NCBI RefSeq assembly: GCF_040939455.1
Contig: NC_134116.1
Coordinates: 43,663,400 to 43,727,399 of the forward strand
Origin: Microcebus murinus
Taxonomy: Eukaryota > Chordata > Mammalia > Primates > Cheirogaleidae
Length of the DNA: 64,000 nt
Reading direction: 5' to 3'
Position 1 is the first letter of the stretch. Each line of letters begins with the position of its first letter. Below the pieces are notes generated by a model. It searched no databases, was not told the DNA's origin, and worked only from the letters and a program-made list of their open reading frames with translations. Shown one piece after another: positions 34,913-47,657 of this stretch. The position numbers and the translations under genes were made by a program.

Positions 34913-35696
34913 AATAGTTAAAAGTCATGAGTTAAACTCAGGATGTAGTCTGTCCATATCTATTGGGAACATCCATGTGGTGTAATAAATGACCCAAATA
35001 AATCTAAACATGAGAATCCCCAATCTCATCTCTTGGTGGAAAGTAAATAATACATTGAATTATAAATTGATTTTAGTAGGATTTGTGTTCAAAAAGAAAC
35101 TTTCCTATTACATCCAAACCCAAAATGGATTATAATTCAGGAGCAAAGGGCTATATTTGGAGGGGGGTCTGAGATACTTAGACTTGTCTGAGAATAGAAT
35201 TTTTTTTACCCCTGTTGATTTTCTGTAATCATCAAATTATTAGTAAAATTTAACATTGGTGTGTATAAGTCTGAACTAATATTTCAATCCTTTTTCTTAT
35301 TACATAATGAATCCTTCAGATTTCATATGATTTTCAAAATAATCTCATTATCTTTAAGGTGGGATATGCTTGGATTATAACTTGCTTTCTCTTCTCCAAA
35401 CCCTCTGCTAGTGATAGAAATATAGGACCTATTCAATTGATGCATTTATTTTTATTACTATTTTAATATTTATTATTATTTAAGCAATTCTGTAAATTCT
35501 ATCAGTTTCCATAGTTCTTTTCATTTTTTCCTATTTTGAAAATTGCAAATATATTTAGAGATATTTCATTAGATTCAATGGGTGCATCATATTCAAAAGT
35601 TTTTGTTTTTATTTGTTTGCTTTTGTTTAATTTTTCTCCTGCAATATTCAGTTCAGTTATAGCAGTTCCGAATGAAATTCAGTTGCAAAGTCATGG
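34913..35696. other. Unassigned AT-rich sequence, no gene seen
   Basis: Nothing recognisable on either strand. Confidence 0.5.
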
Positions 35697-35708
35697 CTGA
35701 ATTACTTT

Positions 35709-36041
35709 TTTTTTATTTTTTTGAGACAGAGTCTCACTTGTTGCCCAGGCTAGAGTGAGTGCCGTGGCATCAGCATGGCTCACAGCAACCTCAATCTCCG
35801 GGGCTCAGCGATCCTACTGCCTCAGCCTCCCGAGTAGCTGGGACTACAGGCATGCGCCACCATGCCCGGCTAATTTTTTTTTTTTTGTATATATATTTTT
35901 AGTTGGTCAATTAGTTTATTTCTATTTTTGGTAGAGACGGGGTCTCACTCAGGCTGGTTTTGAACTCCTGACCTTGAGCAATCCGCCCGCCTCGGCCTCC
36001 CAAAGTGCTAGGATTACAGGCGTGAGCCACCACGCCCGGCC
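35709..36041 (-). mobile_element. Alu SINE, full length, lemur-type, minus strand
   Basis: Both monomers in reverse complement with the lemur linker (TTTTAGTTGGTCAATTAGTT), ending CACCACGCCCGGCC. It has few differences from the other copies and is probably the youngest Alu here. The insertion is flanked by CTGAATTACTTT (35697-35708) and CTGAATTAGTTT (36044-36055), a target-site duplication with one mismatch. Confidence 0.96.
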
Positions 36042-36055
36042 CCCTGAATTAGTTT

Positions 36056-38379
36056 TTAAATAAAAAAGTTTTGCTATAATGCCTTTGCAAAACTAATTCT
36101 GTGGATTTTAAAGTTGGAACATGTAATACAAGAGAAATTTTAAGCAGCCAAAGATATATGTAAACCAGGACAAATTTAAACACTCTATAGCTAGAGTAAC
36201 TAAACTAAAGTTACTGTAACATTCTGACTCTTTTTCTTTTATTAGTCCTGGAAAAAGGGGGTAGAGGAAATTGCCTTTGGAAGTAGAGAGCAGCTGAAAC
36301 ATATCAGGTATATCTTGAATTAAAATGATCTACTATACTGCCAAGAAACCAGCAGCCTTGAATTGCTGTTCAGATTTGTTGTAGTTAATAATCCTGAGTG
36401 TTATAGGGTCATCTTTGAAACATATTAACTGCACTACACTATTAAATGTCTGTAGATGAAATGTGTGTTATTATGAATGAAGAATATGGGTCTATGAGCA
36501 TTTGGGGGGTAATTTGGTTTCTTTCAGCATGATTTATCTGTATGCACAGAGATAACTTAATCCACAAGAGATGTGCAAGTAATTTATTTCCAACCATTGA
36601 AGTAAAACTGGACAATAATTTATATGACTTTTAATGGGATACTGCAGCCAAGGCAGACATGACATTGAATGATACAGAATACTTGTCACTGTACTGTGTT
36701 TATCTTTGGCTTGTACACTTGGATGTCATTGTTGCAACATCAAATTATTCCCTTTTCATATGTGTGAATCCAGACACACAGACATGGCATGGTTTTAAAT
36801 AGAAACTAAATGCTTAATGATTATTGTTAGTCATTTTTACTTAAATTGGATAGCTGCCATATTTCAATCCAGAAATATACTACAATAGCATCAGATGCTA
36901 AAATAAATAAATATTGGTACCTCACATAAAAACAGATTTTATTTCATAAAGAGTAAGATTTTCTTTCTTTCCTACTGAGGTCACCATAGACTTTTTCTCA
37001 GTATATTGTATATTGGTTTCTTGTTATATACTTTGTTACATAGAAATGATTATGAGCTATCCCTATATTATTATATTTTAATTATTAATCTTATAAAGTA
37101 TTATAATGAGCAAAAGAGAACAAGAATTGAATAACCAATGAAATATATTTGGGAAAAAATGTATTCCGATCTTATGCACAACTTGTTATACAAAATATAG
37201 TATAAGTAGCATTTAGATTATCTAAATATCATGGATTATTGTATTTATTATTTAAAATGACAGTGTAATAAAAACATATATTTATAATTTAATCTGAATT
37301 ATGTTAGAAACAGAATTTAGTTCTTAATATATGCCATCTATAGAAAAATTTACTGTGTCAGCAAACTTGTATCCAAGAAACCTCAATTGGCTTCCAATTA
37401 TTGCTTTTGATTTTTTTCCTTGTATTGATGCAAATTTATTTTTAACAATTAAATAATGCAGTCTTGCAGCTCTAGTTCTGATACAGATTGACCTAGTATA
37501 GCCTAGTTTTCCCACAGATTACAACTGAAAGTTTTGGGCAGAATACAAGGAACACTATCCAAGGACTCTCAAAAATAAACAAAGGCAGGCAGATTGAAAA
37601 GGAATTAAAAACTTGAAGAGAGTCCTGTACAGCACTGAGGTGATTTGTTTAGTCTTGTTTTATGTTTTTCTAAAGCTTTGATCCAAGGATAGGCCTGAGT
37701 CTTAGAGCCACTCAGTAGGCATGAAGAGCAAAGTCTCCAGGAGAAACCAACTTTTTTCATCTACAGCGCTGGAAAAAAATAACTCCTATCAGCTGGAGAG
37801 TGTGAGAGGAATACCTATTAGCTATTTGTCTGGTTAACTTTTATATACCAGTCCCAGTCTAGAAACTATACTTCTGGAATGGCAGTGGCAGAAGAATCAC
37901 CAAACACTCTGAGAGAAAATCCATGTCTCAATATTAAGGAACCAGGAAAAGGGACCCCTTTGGTCCAACGAATAAGTAAGAATTAATCATTATTTTTCCT
38001 TCTTCTATCCATCTTTTATTATTAATACTGAAAGGAAACTACAATGAGAAATTAAATAGTGTGGTATAGTCAAAGCATAGTTCATTTACTACAATATTTA
38101 GGCAATTCAATATACTAATACCAAGAAAGTTGTTTTTAAGATGTTTGTTTATTGCTTTTATATAGATAATACAGTAGAAGATTTTAGCACTGGATATACT
38201 CCCACTCTCTTCAACACTATTCCATTTTCTGTGTTGATTACAGTCTCATAAATAATATTACTGATATCTTGGCATTTCAGTTCTTTGATATCTCTTTATT
38301 CTGTGCTCTTGCCTTTTACACTATCTCTAAAAGCATATGTCCACATCTATAGCATTAGCATCTTCTCATAATTTTGATT
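36056..38379. other. Unassigned sequence, no gene seen
   Basis: No gene found. 37540-37970 is less AT-rich (for example CAGTCCCAGTCTAGAAACTA, GGAATGGCAGTGGCAGAAGA) and may be an old element I cannot name. Frames at 36108-36302 and 37324-37515 have no domain. Confidence 0.5.
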
Positions 38380-39385
38380 CTAGTCACCCCTATCTCTGAA
38401 CACTGCCTGCTATGGCTCCAGCTCACAACCCTTGAAATCTATAACACCATTAGAACCTTGCATACAACCTCATGCCTGAACCCATATATATGGTTGTGGC
38501 TGGAATAAAATATAAAGCCATAGTAGTGGTGACATTTTAAATTCACCAGTCATTGGTGAATTCATCAGTTGAGCAGGCATTAACTGACCCAAGTTTTTTT
38601 TATGTTACTAAAATTCCCCTATTCCCTTTAGTACCCTACTTCCCTTTATCCCACTTCTTTTTACTAACCCGCTTTTCTGGATATCTTTAAGGGATTTTCT
38701 TTGTTCCTTTAATCTCCACCACATTGTTGCACATTTTAAATTTCCACTGATGACCTTGCTTCCCATTTCACTTAGAAATGAAATAATCAGAAGACAACGT
38801 TTGCATAACCTTTTTTCAACTGTATCTGGCTACCTGCACCTGAACTCACACTCTTTTCCCTGTTATTATTTTTCTTAATGTTATCTATATTTCTACAAAA
38901 GTATTTGATATCATTGTGTATAAAAATTGCAACCTTTACATGTAACTCAACCACTTTACTTTGATCATTTCCAGTTCCTCTCCCATATCATCATTTTCTT
39001 CATTCTGTTGGAACTTTTCACTATTATTCTATTATGTTATTTATTTTTTGTCTTAAAATTTAAAAAAATATGACCAATCTTTGTATTTCTGTGCCCTAAT
39101 TTTTTTTCTTCCCCTTTCAAACAAAAACCAGCAACTACAACCAAAATAACATAAACTAAAACCTTCTTGCAGGTGCTGTCAAACTCACTTCCTATAGCTT
39201 TTCTTTTAATATTCTTTTTGCAACCAGTACAAATGAGACTGGAACTTTCATTGCTCCACTGATATTGCTCTTGGGAAGGACATCCGTGACGTCCACTACT
39301 ATTAAACTAATGGTCAAGTCTCAGTGTTCATCATTCTTGACTCTTCAGGTATCTCTGACACAGTTGCAGGTAAACACTGAGACCT
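38380..39385 (+). mobile_element. Old L2 LINE, reverse-transcriptase part, plus strand
   Basis: CCACTGATGACCTTGCTTCC, CATTTCACTTAGAAATGAAA, TAATCAGAAGACAACGTTTG and CTACCTGCACCTGAACTCAC, then CATTGCTCCACTGATATTGC, GGACATCCGTGACGTCCACT, AATGGTCAAGTCTCAGTGTT and CTGACACAGTTG. They follow L2 in order up to the reverse-transcriptase segment that in intact elements encodes a DLSAAFDTVDH-type block. Highly diverged, no open frame. The 5' limit is unclear. Confidence 0.72.
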
Positions 39386-40587
39386 CTCTGATAAACAACA
39401 CTAAATAATGTCATCCTATATTATTTTTGTCTCCTTTTCTTATCGGCTAAAATATACAATCTCTTTATTTTGATAAAATTGATAATATGATTCAATAAGG
39501 AACAAAATCAATATTATTTAAAATATCCTTGCAACTCAGGTTAACAGAATTCTATATTGTGAATATAAATAAATTTATCTTGGTGTGCTGATTCACTATT
39601 GATTTTATACTCAAGGTACATTGCTGACTACTAAAAGGGTTTGGTTTTTTTTGACAGGAATTAAGGTATTCAAAACAGCTTTTAATTATTTTAAAAATTT
39701 CAATATTATCACTTGAATGTCTTTTGTCATTATGCCAAGAAAATAGTGAAAATGTAAACTACAAAACAAAAACAAAACAAAAAACATGTTACTACCCTGC
39801 TAGTGTTTTGTGCACATTTAATGTTCCTGCAATTTTGAAAAACGAAAGTTCTATATACCATGATGCCTTTGTAGTGTATAGTCTCAATTGAGCAAGAAAA
39901 TTTGATTATTTCAATTTAAATTTATAATATTCCCTGAGATTCATTAATAGTAAATATATTAGTGCACCAGAATTCTCCAGAGAAGAGTATTACTGAAAAC
40001 ATCACAATATAGTTTACTCATGCTGCTAGTAATCTTTTCATAGACTTCAGATAACAGTCCACTAACTGATTGCTTTATAATATCATAATTTTTTTGTTAA
40101 ATAATAAAGCCCCTGGAGTTCAGGATAATAAAATCAAAATTTCCAATTTCCAACATATTATGTTGGATGTAATAAAAGCTGGTAAAATATACACTTCTAT
40201 GTAACAGAATATGCAAAAAATATATATACATAGCACTACAAAGGAAATCCCAATATATTTGATGAATATTTTACAACCCAAATTTCCTGATTTTAATGCA
40301 ACAAATTAGCAATGAATCATTAATGATTCAAAAATAATAAAGCTACTAGATAAGAATACTACATAATTCTTATAACCATGTGTAGAACTATTTATTATAT
40401 TACGTGATAAAATTAGTAGAATATGTCACCAGATACAGAATGCATAACCTTAATTTTGCTTGTTTTTTTTTTTCAATTTAAATGTATGATACTAAAACAC
40501 GTGTACTATAATAAAGAAAAAATAGGGTAGAAGGCTTTATAAAAGTAATAAGAGAATAGAAGTACATAGGAATAGAAAATGTATATA
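39386..40587. other. Unassigned AT-rich sequence, no gene seen
   Basis: No gene or clear repeat; several A/T runs. The sequence ends at the TA target dinucleotide of the mariner element. Confidence 0.5.
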
Positions 40588-41874
40588 TTAGCTCATTAAA
40601 TATGAAATATCTGACTTTGAATCAAAAGTGTAATTTATTATATCTTAAACAAGAAGCAGGACAATTAATCAAACTATGCACCTAAACTATCTACAGTTCT
40701 GCCATCTTGGCTAATGGTAGCTTGTTTATGCCAACAGTGAAGAAGCTTGGACAGTGAGTGGCAATGAAATCACCAAAGGTATTTTACACTGCTTGTTGAG
40801 AACTGAATATTTTTCCTTGAGAGAAGCGGTCCAAAGCCTGGAAAAAGTGGTAGTCAGTTGGTGCAAGGTCTGGTGAATATAGTGGATGACAGAGAGTTTC
40901 CAAGTCTAGGTTCTGTAGTTTCAGCAGCATTATTTGTGTGACATTTGGTCAAGCATTGTTTTGTAAGAGAATTGACCTGTCTCTATTGACCAATCTCAAC
41001 TGCTTAATCTAAGCTTACTGATCATTTCATCCAATTGGTTACAAGTAGACATCTGCTGTAATCAATTGACCAAGTTTCATGGAACTGTGGTGAATAATAC
41101 CAGCACTGAACCACCAAACAGATATGACTAGCTTTTTTTGGTGAACATTCGGTTTGGCACTGTGTTTTGGCCACTTCATCTTTATCCAACCACTGTGCCA
41201 AGTGCTTGCAGTTGTCAAAAAGAATCAATTTTTCACCACATGTAACAACACAGTGTAGAAATGGGTCACCTTTATATCATGACGGCAAAGAAAGGCAAGC
41301 TTTGAGACAATTTCTCTTCTGACACTCATTTAATTCATGTGGAATCCATCTATCCAGCTTCTTTACTTTGTCAATTTGTTTCAAATAGTCCAATATTGTT
41401 GCAATACTAATGTAAGACCTTGCTGCTAATTCACCGGTAAGTTGAGATGGATTCACTCCCATGACAGCTTTTAGCTCATCATTATCCGCCTTGGTCTAAG
41501 GTTGCCAACGTGGCTTATTTTCAAAAATAAAATCACTAGAACTGAACTTCTCAAACTGTCGCTGTACTGTGCATGTGTTCATTAGCCACATCCTCCCCAA
41601 ACACTTCATTGATATTTCAAGCTGTCTGTGATGTATTGTTTCCATGATGGAATTCATATTCAAAAATAACACAAATTTTTGACTTATTCATACTTTCACA
41701 AAAATTGCTCTAAAATTTTTTTTGAAAGATAATCACAAGACGAAAGGTGTGTTGGAAAGAATGAGGATTTATCTTGACAATAAATATAAAACAAGAAGTG
41801 TCAAAGTGAAATGTCAGAGATATCAACTGTCAAATTAGTACCTAAGGAAATAAGTTTTGTACTTAATAACCTAA
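40588..41874 (-). mobile_element. Mariner DNA transposon, nearly full length, inactive
   Basis: 1287 bp, the usual size of a mariner. The right end, read inward on the minus strand, is TTAGGTTATTAAGTACAAAA. The left end is TTAGCTCATTAAATATGAAA, a diverged inverted copy. TA dinucleotides flank both sides (40586-40587 and 41875-41876), as required for Tc1/mariner insertion. The minus strand carries a broken transposase gene resembling the mariner part of SETMAR (Hsmar1, cecropia subfamily). Confidence 0.88.
40691..41691 (-). pseudogene. Mariner transposase pseudogene
   Basis: Mariner transposase (about 345 residues) cuts and pastes the element using a D,D34D active site. The reading runs from an ATG at 41691-41689 to a TAG at 40693-40691, about 333 codons of space. 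Recognisable blocks across shifting frames: NINEVFGEDVANEH, LKQIDKVKKLDRWIPHELNE, AQWLDKDE, KPNVHQKK, VWWFSAGIIHHSS and YSPDLAPTDYHFF. There are several stops and frameshifts. The first catalytic aspartate (TCDEKW in relatives) reads TCGEKL, the second (HDNARPH) reads QNNA followed by a stop, and the third (SPTDYHFF-type) is kept. The enzyme is therefore dead. Two longer open pieces, 41022-41228 and 41277-41462, are fragments of it. Confidence 0.9.
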
Positions 41875-41876
41875 TA

Positions 41877-43761
41877 TATAGAGTTTATATGTAAATATTA
41901 TTATTTGATAATGTATGTTCTACAACAGCAAAATGTATTATTATAATAAAAATACTGGTTAAATACTGGTTACCCCATACATATGATATGCATCACTAGG
42001 AATAGGTTAACAAAAGCAAATATGCAATTCTTTGATTAATTTCTTCAACTCCATTAGCATAAAGGTAGATAGATATATCATATTAAATGTGAAAATGGTA
42101 GTTTATTTTAAATGTGTACCATACAAGGCATACCCTTGGTGTTACAAACATAAGTGGCATATTTATTATCTTTGGGTTTTATCAGTTTAGAAGAAAATTT
42201 ATTGAAGTTGTTATTTATGATTTCTGTCTTCTCACGCTGACCTCATTTTTTGGACCCACTGTTTCTAGGCTTCTATCTCTACACTTCCACTGAAATTGCT
42301 CTCATCCTTGTCACTTTTAGGACTTTCAAGATCAAATACTGTGGTCATCTTTCTGTTGACATCTATTTTTACTGATCACCATATTATGAATTTTTCATTC
42401 ACTTAACAAATATTTCTCAAATACATGCTCTGTGGAATAGTGTAGAATAGTAAAGTAAAACAAACTCTTGGTTTGATGGATTGGCATTTTGATAGAGAAA
42501 ATATACAATAAGTATTTTCCAGTTGCTTAGTCTTTTCCAAACACCAGCTTTTCTGTAAATGAAGTTTTCACAAATAACTCAAAAGAGTGTTTTAGAGGAT
42601 ACAAATGCATAACTGAACACTGTGATTATATTGTACCATTTTTATTACAATATAAGTACATACTGAATACTAAGAGTGAAAATTGAATATCATTGAAAAT
42701 AAGCATAATTTAGTCATCATTTTGAAAGGTTTATTAAGGATTTACATCAGGCATAAAGTTGCCATGTGTATTATTAGTTTGTGTGTGTGTGTGTGTATTT
42801 TACCACCAGTAGTACAATAGGGAGACACACATTTGCAAATTTTTTAGCTTAGCAAAAAATAAAAATAAATTTTGTTAAGCATAATTTATAAGAGAAAAGT
42901 TATCTTAACAATCAATAGTAGTGGATGAGACATAATTTCAGAAAAAAATAAGTCTCTTATATGTGTAAATTCATCTGAAACATGTTTTCCTAAAATTCTA
43001 TCATAAACCTATACTGGTGTTTCTGAACATTCAGTGTTATAAACTAAATACTTACTAGTACATTTGTTGATTCAATTATTTGCTTAATAAACATTTATGA
43101 AATGACTCATTCACTGTGATATCCACTAGACTGTAATAATTAAAAATAAGAATAAATAATAAAACTAAAGATAAATTCCTCAAGTTTAAAAGACTTTTAT
43201 TTCATCAACCATTAGGTAAATTCTTAAATAAGGCTCAAATTAGCCGTTTTATGAATCCCTTCTAGAAAATCATTTTTGAGTTGTTATTTTATGAAGAAAT
43301 GTATAATTACAGGCATTAAATGTCAAAATAGCAGTTATAATTTAATTATGTAGGTTGTATATAATTCTTTATTAATACACATTGCTGTTACCTTTTAAGA
43401 ATGGTATTTTAAGAATTAAACAATTGGCATATTTATACCTTTTTAAAGACTAACTGGAATGCTGCTTTTTTTGAGTTTTTGTGCTATTGATTTACATGGT
43501 GAGGTGCATGTGTTGGCATAGACTAGCAAAAGAATGTTGAAATTTCTAAAGAAAATATTGAAGTTCTGAAAACCACTCTATAAAAATCTGCTCTTGTAAA
43601 ATGTTATCTAATTTTCATAGCCACAATATATTGGATTTTGAAGCTAAACCTTTGAACGTTAGTTTACTTAATATCACAGAACTTGATTCCTTACTATGAG
43701 TTAAATTCATAGTATTGTGCTACCAAAAGCATTGCAGTCAGTTTTATAAGTAATATATCTC
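41877..43761. other. Unassigned AT-rich sequence, no gene seen
   Basis: No gene. ATTCACTTAACAAATATTTC (42398) and TTGCTTAATAAACATTTATG (43080) resemble segments common in ancient mammalian repeats, too short to assign. A (TG)n tract is at 42779-42799. Confidence 0.5.
42779..42799. repeat. (TG)n microsatellite
   Basis: About ten TG units (GTGTGTGTGTGTGTGTGTG). Confidence 0.9.
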
Positions 43762-44082
43762 TTTTTTTATTTAAGACAGAGGCTCACTCTCTTGCCTGGG
43801 CTAGAATGCCATAGCATCAACCTAGCTCACAACAACCCCAAACTCCTGGGCTCAAGCAATCTTCCAGCCTCAGCCTCCCAAGTAGTTGGGACTATAGGCA
43901 CGTGCAACTGTGCCAGCTAATTTTTTCTATTTTTAGTTGTTTGGCTAATTTCTATTTACTTATAGTAGAGATGGAGTCTCGCTCTTGCTCAGGGTGGTCT
44001 CCAACTCCTGACCTCAAGTGATCCTCCTACCTTGGCCTCCCAGAGTGCTAGGATTACAGGCAAGAGCCATCACATCTGGCCT
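43762..44082 (-). mobile_element. Alu SINE, older copy, minus strand
   Basis: AAGACAGAGGCTCACTCTCT, CTCACAACAACCCCAAACTC, the lemur-type linker, GTAGAGATGGAGTCTCGCTC, and an end at CATCACATCTGGCC. CpG sites are mostly lost (for example CACATCTGGCC for CGCCCGGCC), so it is older than the copies at 5.4 and 35.7 kb. A target-site duplication is not clear. Confidence 0.94.
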
Positions 44083-44283
44083 TTCTTTCTCTTCTTTATT
44101 CCATGTGTTTTTATTTCAGTTTTTTTTATCTTATCTTCACTTCAATAAATATAGAACAATATTGTGATATTCATATATTATTGAAAGAAACAGAAATTTA
44201 AGAATAAGGGTGATTTTCTGAAATTAGGAAAGGATGTATTTAGAAAACAATAACAATAAAGTTAACTTTATACCTAATGTCAA

Positions 44284-44383
44284 AATGACTCAGACTTGTG
44301 GGGGGAGGAGGGAAAGGGCATTTATTGAAACCTTAAAATCTGTACCCCCATCATATGCCGAAATAAATAAATAAATAAATAAT
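44284..44383 (+). mobile_element. Very short L1 3' end (100 bp)
   Basis: ATGACTCAGACTTGTGGGGG, GGGCATTTATTGAAACCTTA, AAATCTGTACCCCCATCATA, then an AAATAAATAAATAAATAAAT tail. It is nearly identical to the last 100 bp of the young L1 at 18.2-20.3 kb, so it belongs to the same young subfamily. Confidence 0.9.
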
Positions 44384-44609
44384 TTTTAAAAAATTTGAAT
44401 TGTTTTCTCCTAAAATGGAAGAGAAGTTTGTTAACTATTCTATGTTACATTAATGCTGTACTCATTGCAATAATCTAAGAAACAACAAAACGTGGTCATT
44501 AATTTTTTCTTCTAGTTATTCTAAAAATGCTGAGTAAAGAGTCTTAATTTCTATAACCAATATTGTAGATTTTTCTATTTCTTTCCTTAATCTGTCAACA
44601 CTTTTCATG

Positions 44610-45480
44610 TATCTTAAGGCATTATGATTAGACTCGTATTGTTTATGATTATTGTATCTTCTTCAAGAATTGATCATTGTATGTGCTTATAAAATATGCA
44701 TCTTTATTTGAGGTAATTATTTATTTCCCTCTCTCTGATATTAATCTAGTCATACTAGCCTTACAGTCTACATGGCATATATACTTTATACATTTCACTT
44801 TATTTTCCTTTACTATTATATCTAATAATTATGTCAAAGTTAGCCTTTGTATGCTGATATTTTAATCATTATGAAAATCTCTTCTTTTTAACTATTGAAT
44901 TTATTCCATTAATAACCAATGCAATTATTGATATAGTTAAATTTAGGTCTAATATTCAGCTTTTTGTAAGCTGCTTATTCTTGCTCACACAGATAATACT
45001 TTTTAAGGCTGCTAATCATACTTTATGCTATTCTGAATAAAATACCATAGAAAATATTTATTCGTTTGTTATGTTATAATTAAAATATTGTATATTTCTG
45101 TCCCTTGATAATTTTAAGGAAAATATTTTGAGAAATATGTAACATGTTCTTTTTTGATGGGTTAGTCTTTAACCCAATGCATGATATCTTTTTGTGGGTT
45201 TAATTTTTTATCCTCCACATCCAGTCATGAATGCCTTTAAAATTCTTTTATTCTTCCTGTATCTGATTTTATTTCCTTCTTTCATTTCAATTTCAGAATT
45301 TAAATAATATTACTCTCCTTTGTGTATTATTTTAATTAGTTGTTTATTTGTGTTGTTTATTACACATCTCTGGCTATTGTACATATCCATCATCTTTCTC
45401 TGTACTTTAATTAATTTTACTTTGATATGTATTAAGTTCTTTCTGTTGATAATTAGACTGCTTTTGACGGAAAATAAAAA
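44610..45480 (-). mobile_element. Old L1 ORF2 fragment, minus strand
   Basis: Plus strand has CTCTCTGATATTAATCTAGT, TTACAGTCTACATGGCATAT, TTCCATTAATAACCAATGCA, ATTATTGATATAGTTAAATT and CTGGCTATTGTACATATCCA, in the order of reverse-complement early ORF2 and upstream L1M/HAL1-type sequence. Hydrophobic short frames here (44677-44865, 45320-45508) arise from this T-rich relic. Confidence 0.65.
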
Positions 45481-46054
45481 TCATCATCCAAAATTAGTTA
45501 GACTCTAAGGACAATAGACTTTCTCTCTTAAGAATTCTTGAGAACTAGTGACCTTCAGGCTGATTCACTGACTCAATGATTTCATCAAAGTACCATGTTC
45601 TTTCCATCCTGCTGTTATTAGTGTTTGCTTCATGCTCAAATGCTAGCAAGAGGGCAAGGTCAGTTTCAACCACTGCAAGCAGAATCAATAGCATTCAGAC
45701 AAAGAAAATAAATCATTCTTTCCTACCACTTTTCTTAACATTTTATTGGCCAGAATTGCTACATATCCATGCTATAGCAAATATGTTGCAAAAATAATAA
45801 AAATACCTTATATTAATTCCAAAGCTGAAATTAGAAGTCAATTCAGGTTTTCTGAAGCACAGAGTTCTGGAGGAAAGAGATAGCTGAAGTATCTATATGT
45901 CTATCTTTATCTATATCTATACTTATATACACTTAACACGTGATGAAGATATGTTATATATCTATATCTATATAACTATTTTGTAAAAATTGCTAGAAAC
46001 TGTATTTCTTGTGTTTTGCAATAGTTGATTTAACTATTTAACATTTTATAAATA
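45481..46054. other. Unassigned sequence with TATC-rich patch
   Basis: No gene. 45500-45790 (for example CTTCAGGCTGATTCACTGAC) is of ordinary complexity but unassigned. 45890-45980 is a degenerate TATC/TATA-rich patch. Confidence 0.45.
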
Positions 46055-47657
46055 GGCCCTGCACCCGACTTCAGGTCTTAGACAACCCCACCCCTACACA
46101 CAGTTTTTGGGCTAAGTGTGGCCATTTCAGCCCCTCCCTGGCAGCTTTGACTAGAAGCAAAGAACAGACCTTTGAATGCTGCTAACGGCATTTTGTGGAG
46201 CTAGAGGGTAGGCTCATCCAACCCAGCTCCACCCAGCCTCAATCCCCCACCTGCCTCCCTGAGATGGAGGTTAAGGACACATCTGCAAGTCCCAGGGTCC
46301 ACCCACCACCTGAGTCACTAGAGTGTCTCTGCAGAGGAAGGAAAGCTGGTTACAGGACCCAAAAACAACATTGAAGCCTGCTCCTCCCATCAGGTGCTAC
46401 CCACTGACAGGGAGGTCAATTTGCACACCCTTTTACTGCATCTACTGACTCATTACACAGTGTGTGGTTGAATCTCACCCACAAGCACCACCTAGTGGCT
46501 CAGCGACTAAACTAGGCATGTCATTATCCAAAAGAAAATCTAAAGGTAAGAGGTAACAGTTGCTCCAGATGGGAAGGAATCAACGAAAGAACTCTGGAAG
46601 TATGAAGAATCCAACTGAAAGCACACCCCCCAATTCCGTGGTTTCTCCTGGGCCTCTGCCAGGAGTCAGGACCTCAAGTCATCTGTGCTCCCCTGACTGT
46701 GATGCCAGCCGGGAGGTCCCCTGCCAAGTTTCACAGCCTGAGCTGGGAGCTCATCCCTCTCATGGGAGAAAGTTTGCCCCTCAAGCACGCTGCAGCTAGG
46801 TCCCACTCTGATCTGCTCTGAAAGCAGACATACCTCAGTAAAGTAGTTCACAAAGATAACTCTGTGTCCCTGGGCAATGTGATCAAGATCTGAGTGTACA
46901 GGATCTGGCCTGCAGGCCTGTCCCTGACTCCGGAGATCAATCCCTAACCCTGCTGGTGAGAAGAGTGCTGGTTTCAAGTAACCCAGAGGGTGCCCAAGGT
47001 GGATTAATCTCTCTCCACTTCAGTATTTGCCCAGCTCTACTCAAGTCACCAGGCAAGCAGCACCTGGGAGGGCCAACAGGTAGGGAGCTCAAAGTCAGAG
47101 TACCACTCTGTCTGCTGTTGGGCCCTAAAAGGAAAGGTCCCATTCCCTGAAGATGCCTCTGGGTGGTGGCTAAATTGTCTCTCTCAGTGGCTGGAGGTAG
47201 AGAATGGGAATGGGAGAATGAAGCAATTTGGTGTCTGCCCATCAGCTCAGGTCTGCAGGGTAAGAGGTTCCCAGAGGGAGCTGGGAACCTGGTGCCCTAT
47301 CTCCAAGAGGCTCACTGTTCACTGGTGGCAGCTGTCTCTGGGCTGGTGTTAGCAGGCCTCTCCAGCATCTCAGAAGCCCACCAGCAGTCCAAGATGCAAG
47401 GTGAAATTTAACCATTCTACCTACACTTGTCACTGGTCTCCAAGCCTCTCAGGGTTTAGACCCTGCCCATGCCTTTCTCTTTCTAGTTCTGTTCTGCAAC
47501 TTCTTCCCATGGAGTCTCCTGTAATTTCAGGCACATTTGCTTCTAACCCTCATCCAATCTATGTTTGTCTACCTGTTTATTTTTCTTCTCTTTCATCTAA
47601 AATCAATCTTTCTTGCAGAGGCACTCTGGCTGGTGGTTTTTCTCATCCACCATCTTC
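46055..47657 (+). mobile_element. L1 5'UTR-like block, GC-richer than surroundings
   Basis: A sharply bounded 1.6-kb block of higher GC in an AT-rich region. It contains GCACCACCTAGTGGCTCAGC and AGATGGGAAGGAATCAACGA followed by AAGAACTCTGG, which resemble the end of L1MA/L1P-type 5'UTRs just before ORF1. It runs directly into L1 ORF2 at about 47658 in the same orientation, supporting an L1 origin. ORF1, the ORF2 endonuclease and the reverse-transcriptase core are absent. Frames of 60-118 codons on both strands have no domains. A strong splice-donor match (AAAGGTAAGAG) is at 46542-46552. Subfamily unknown; part could be a separate element. Confidence 0.6.
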
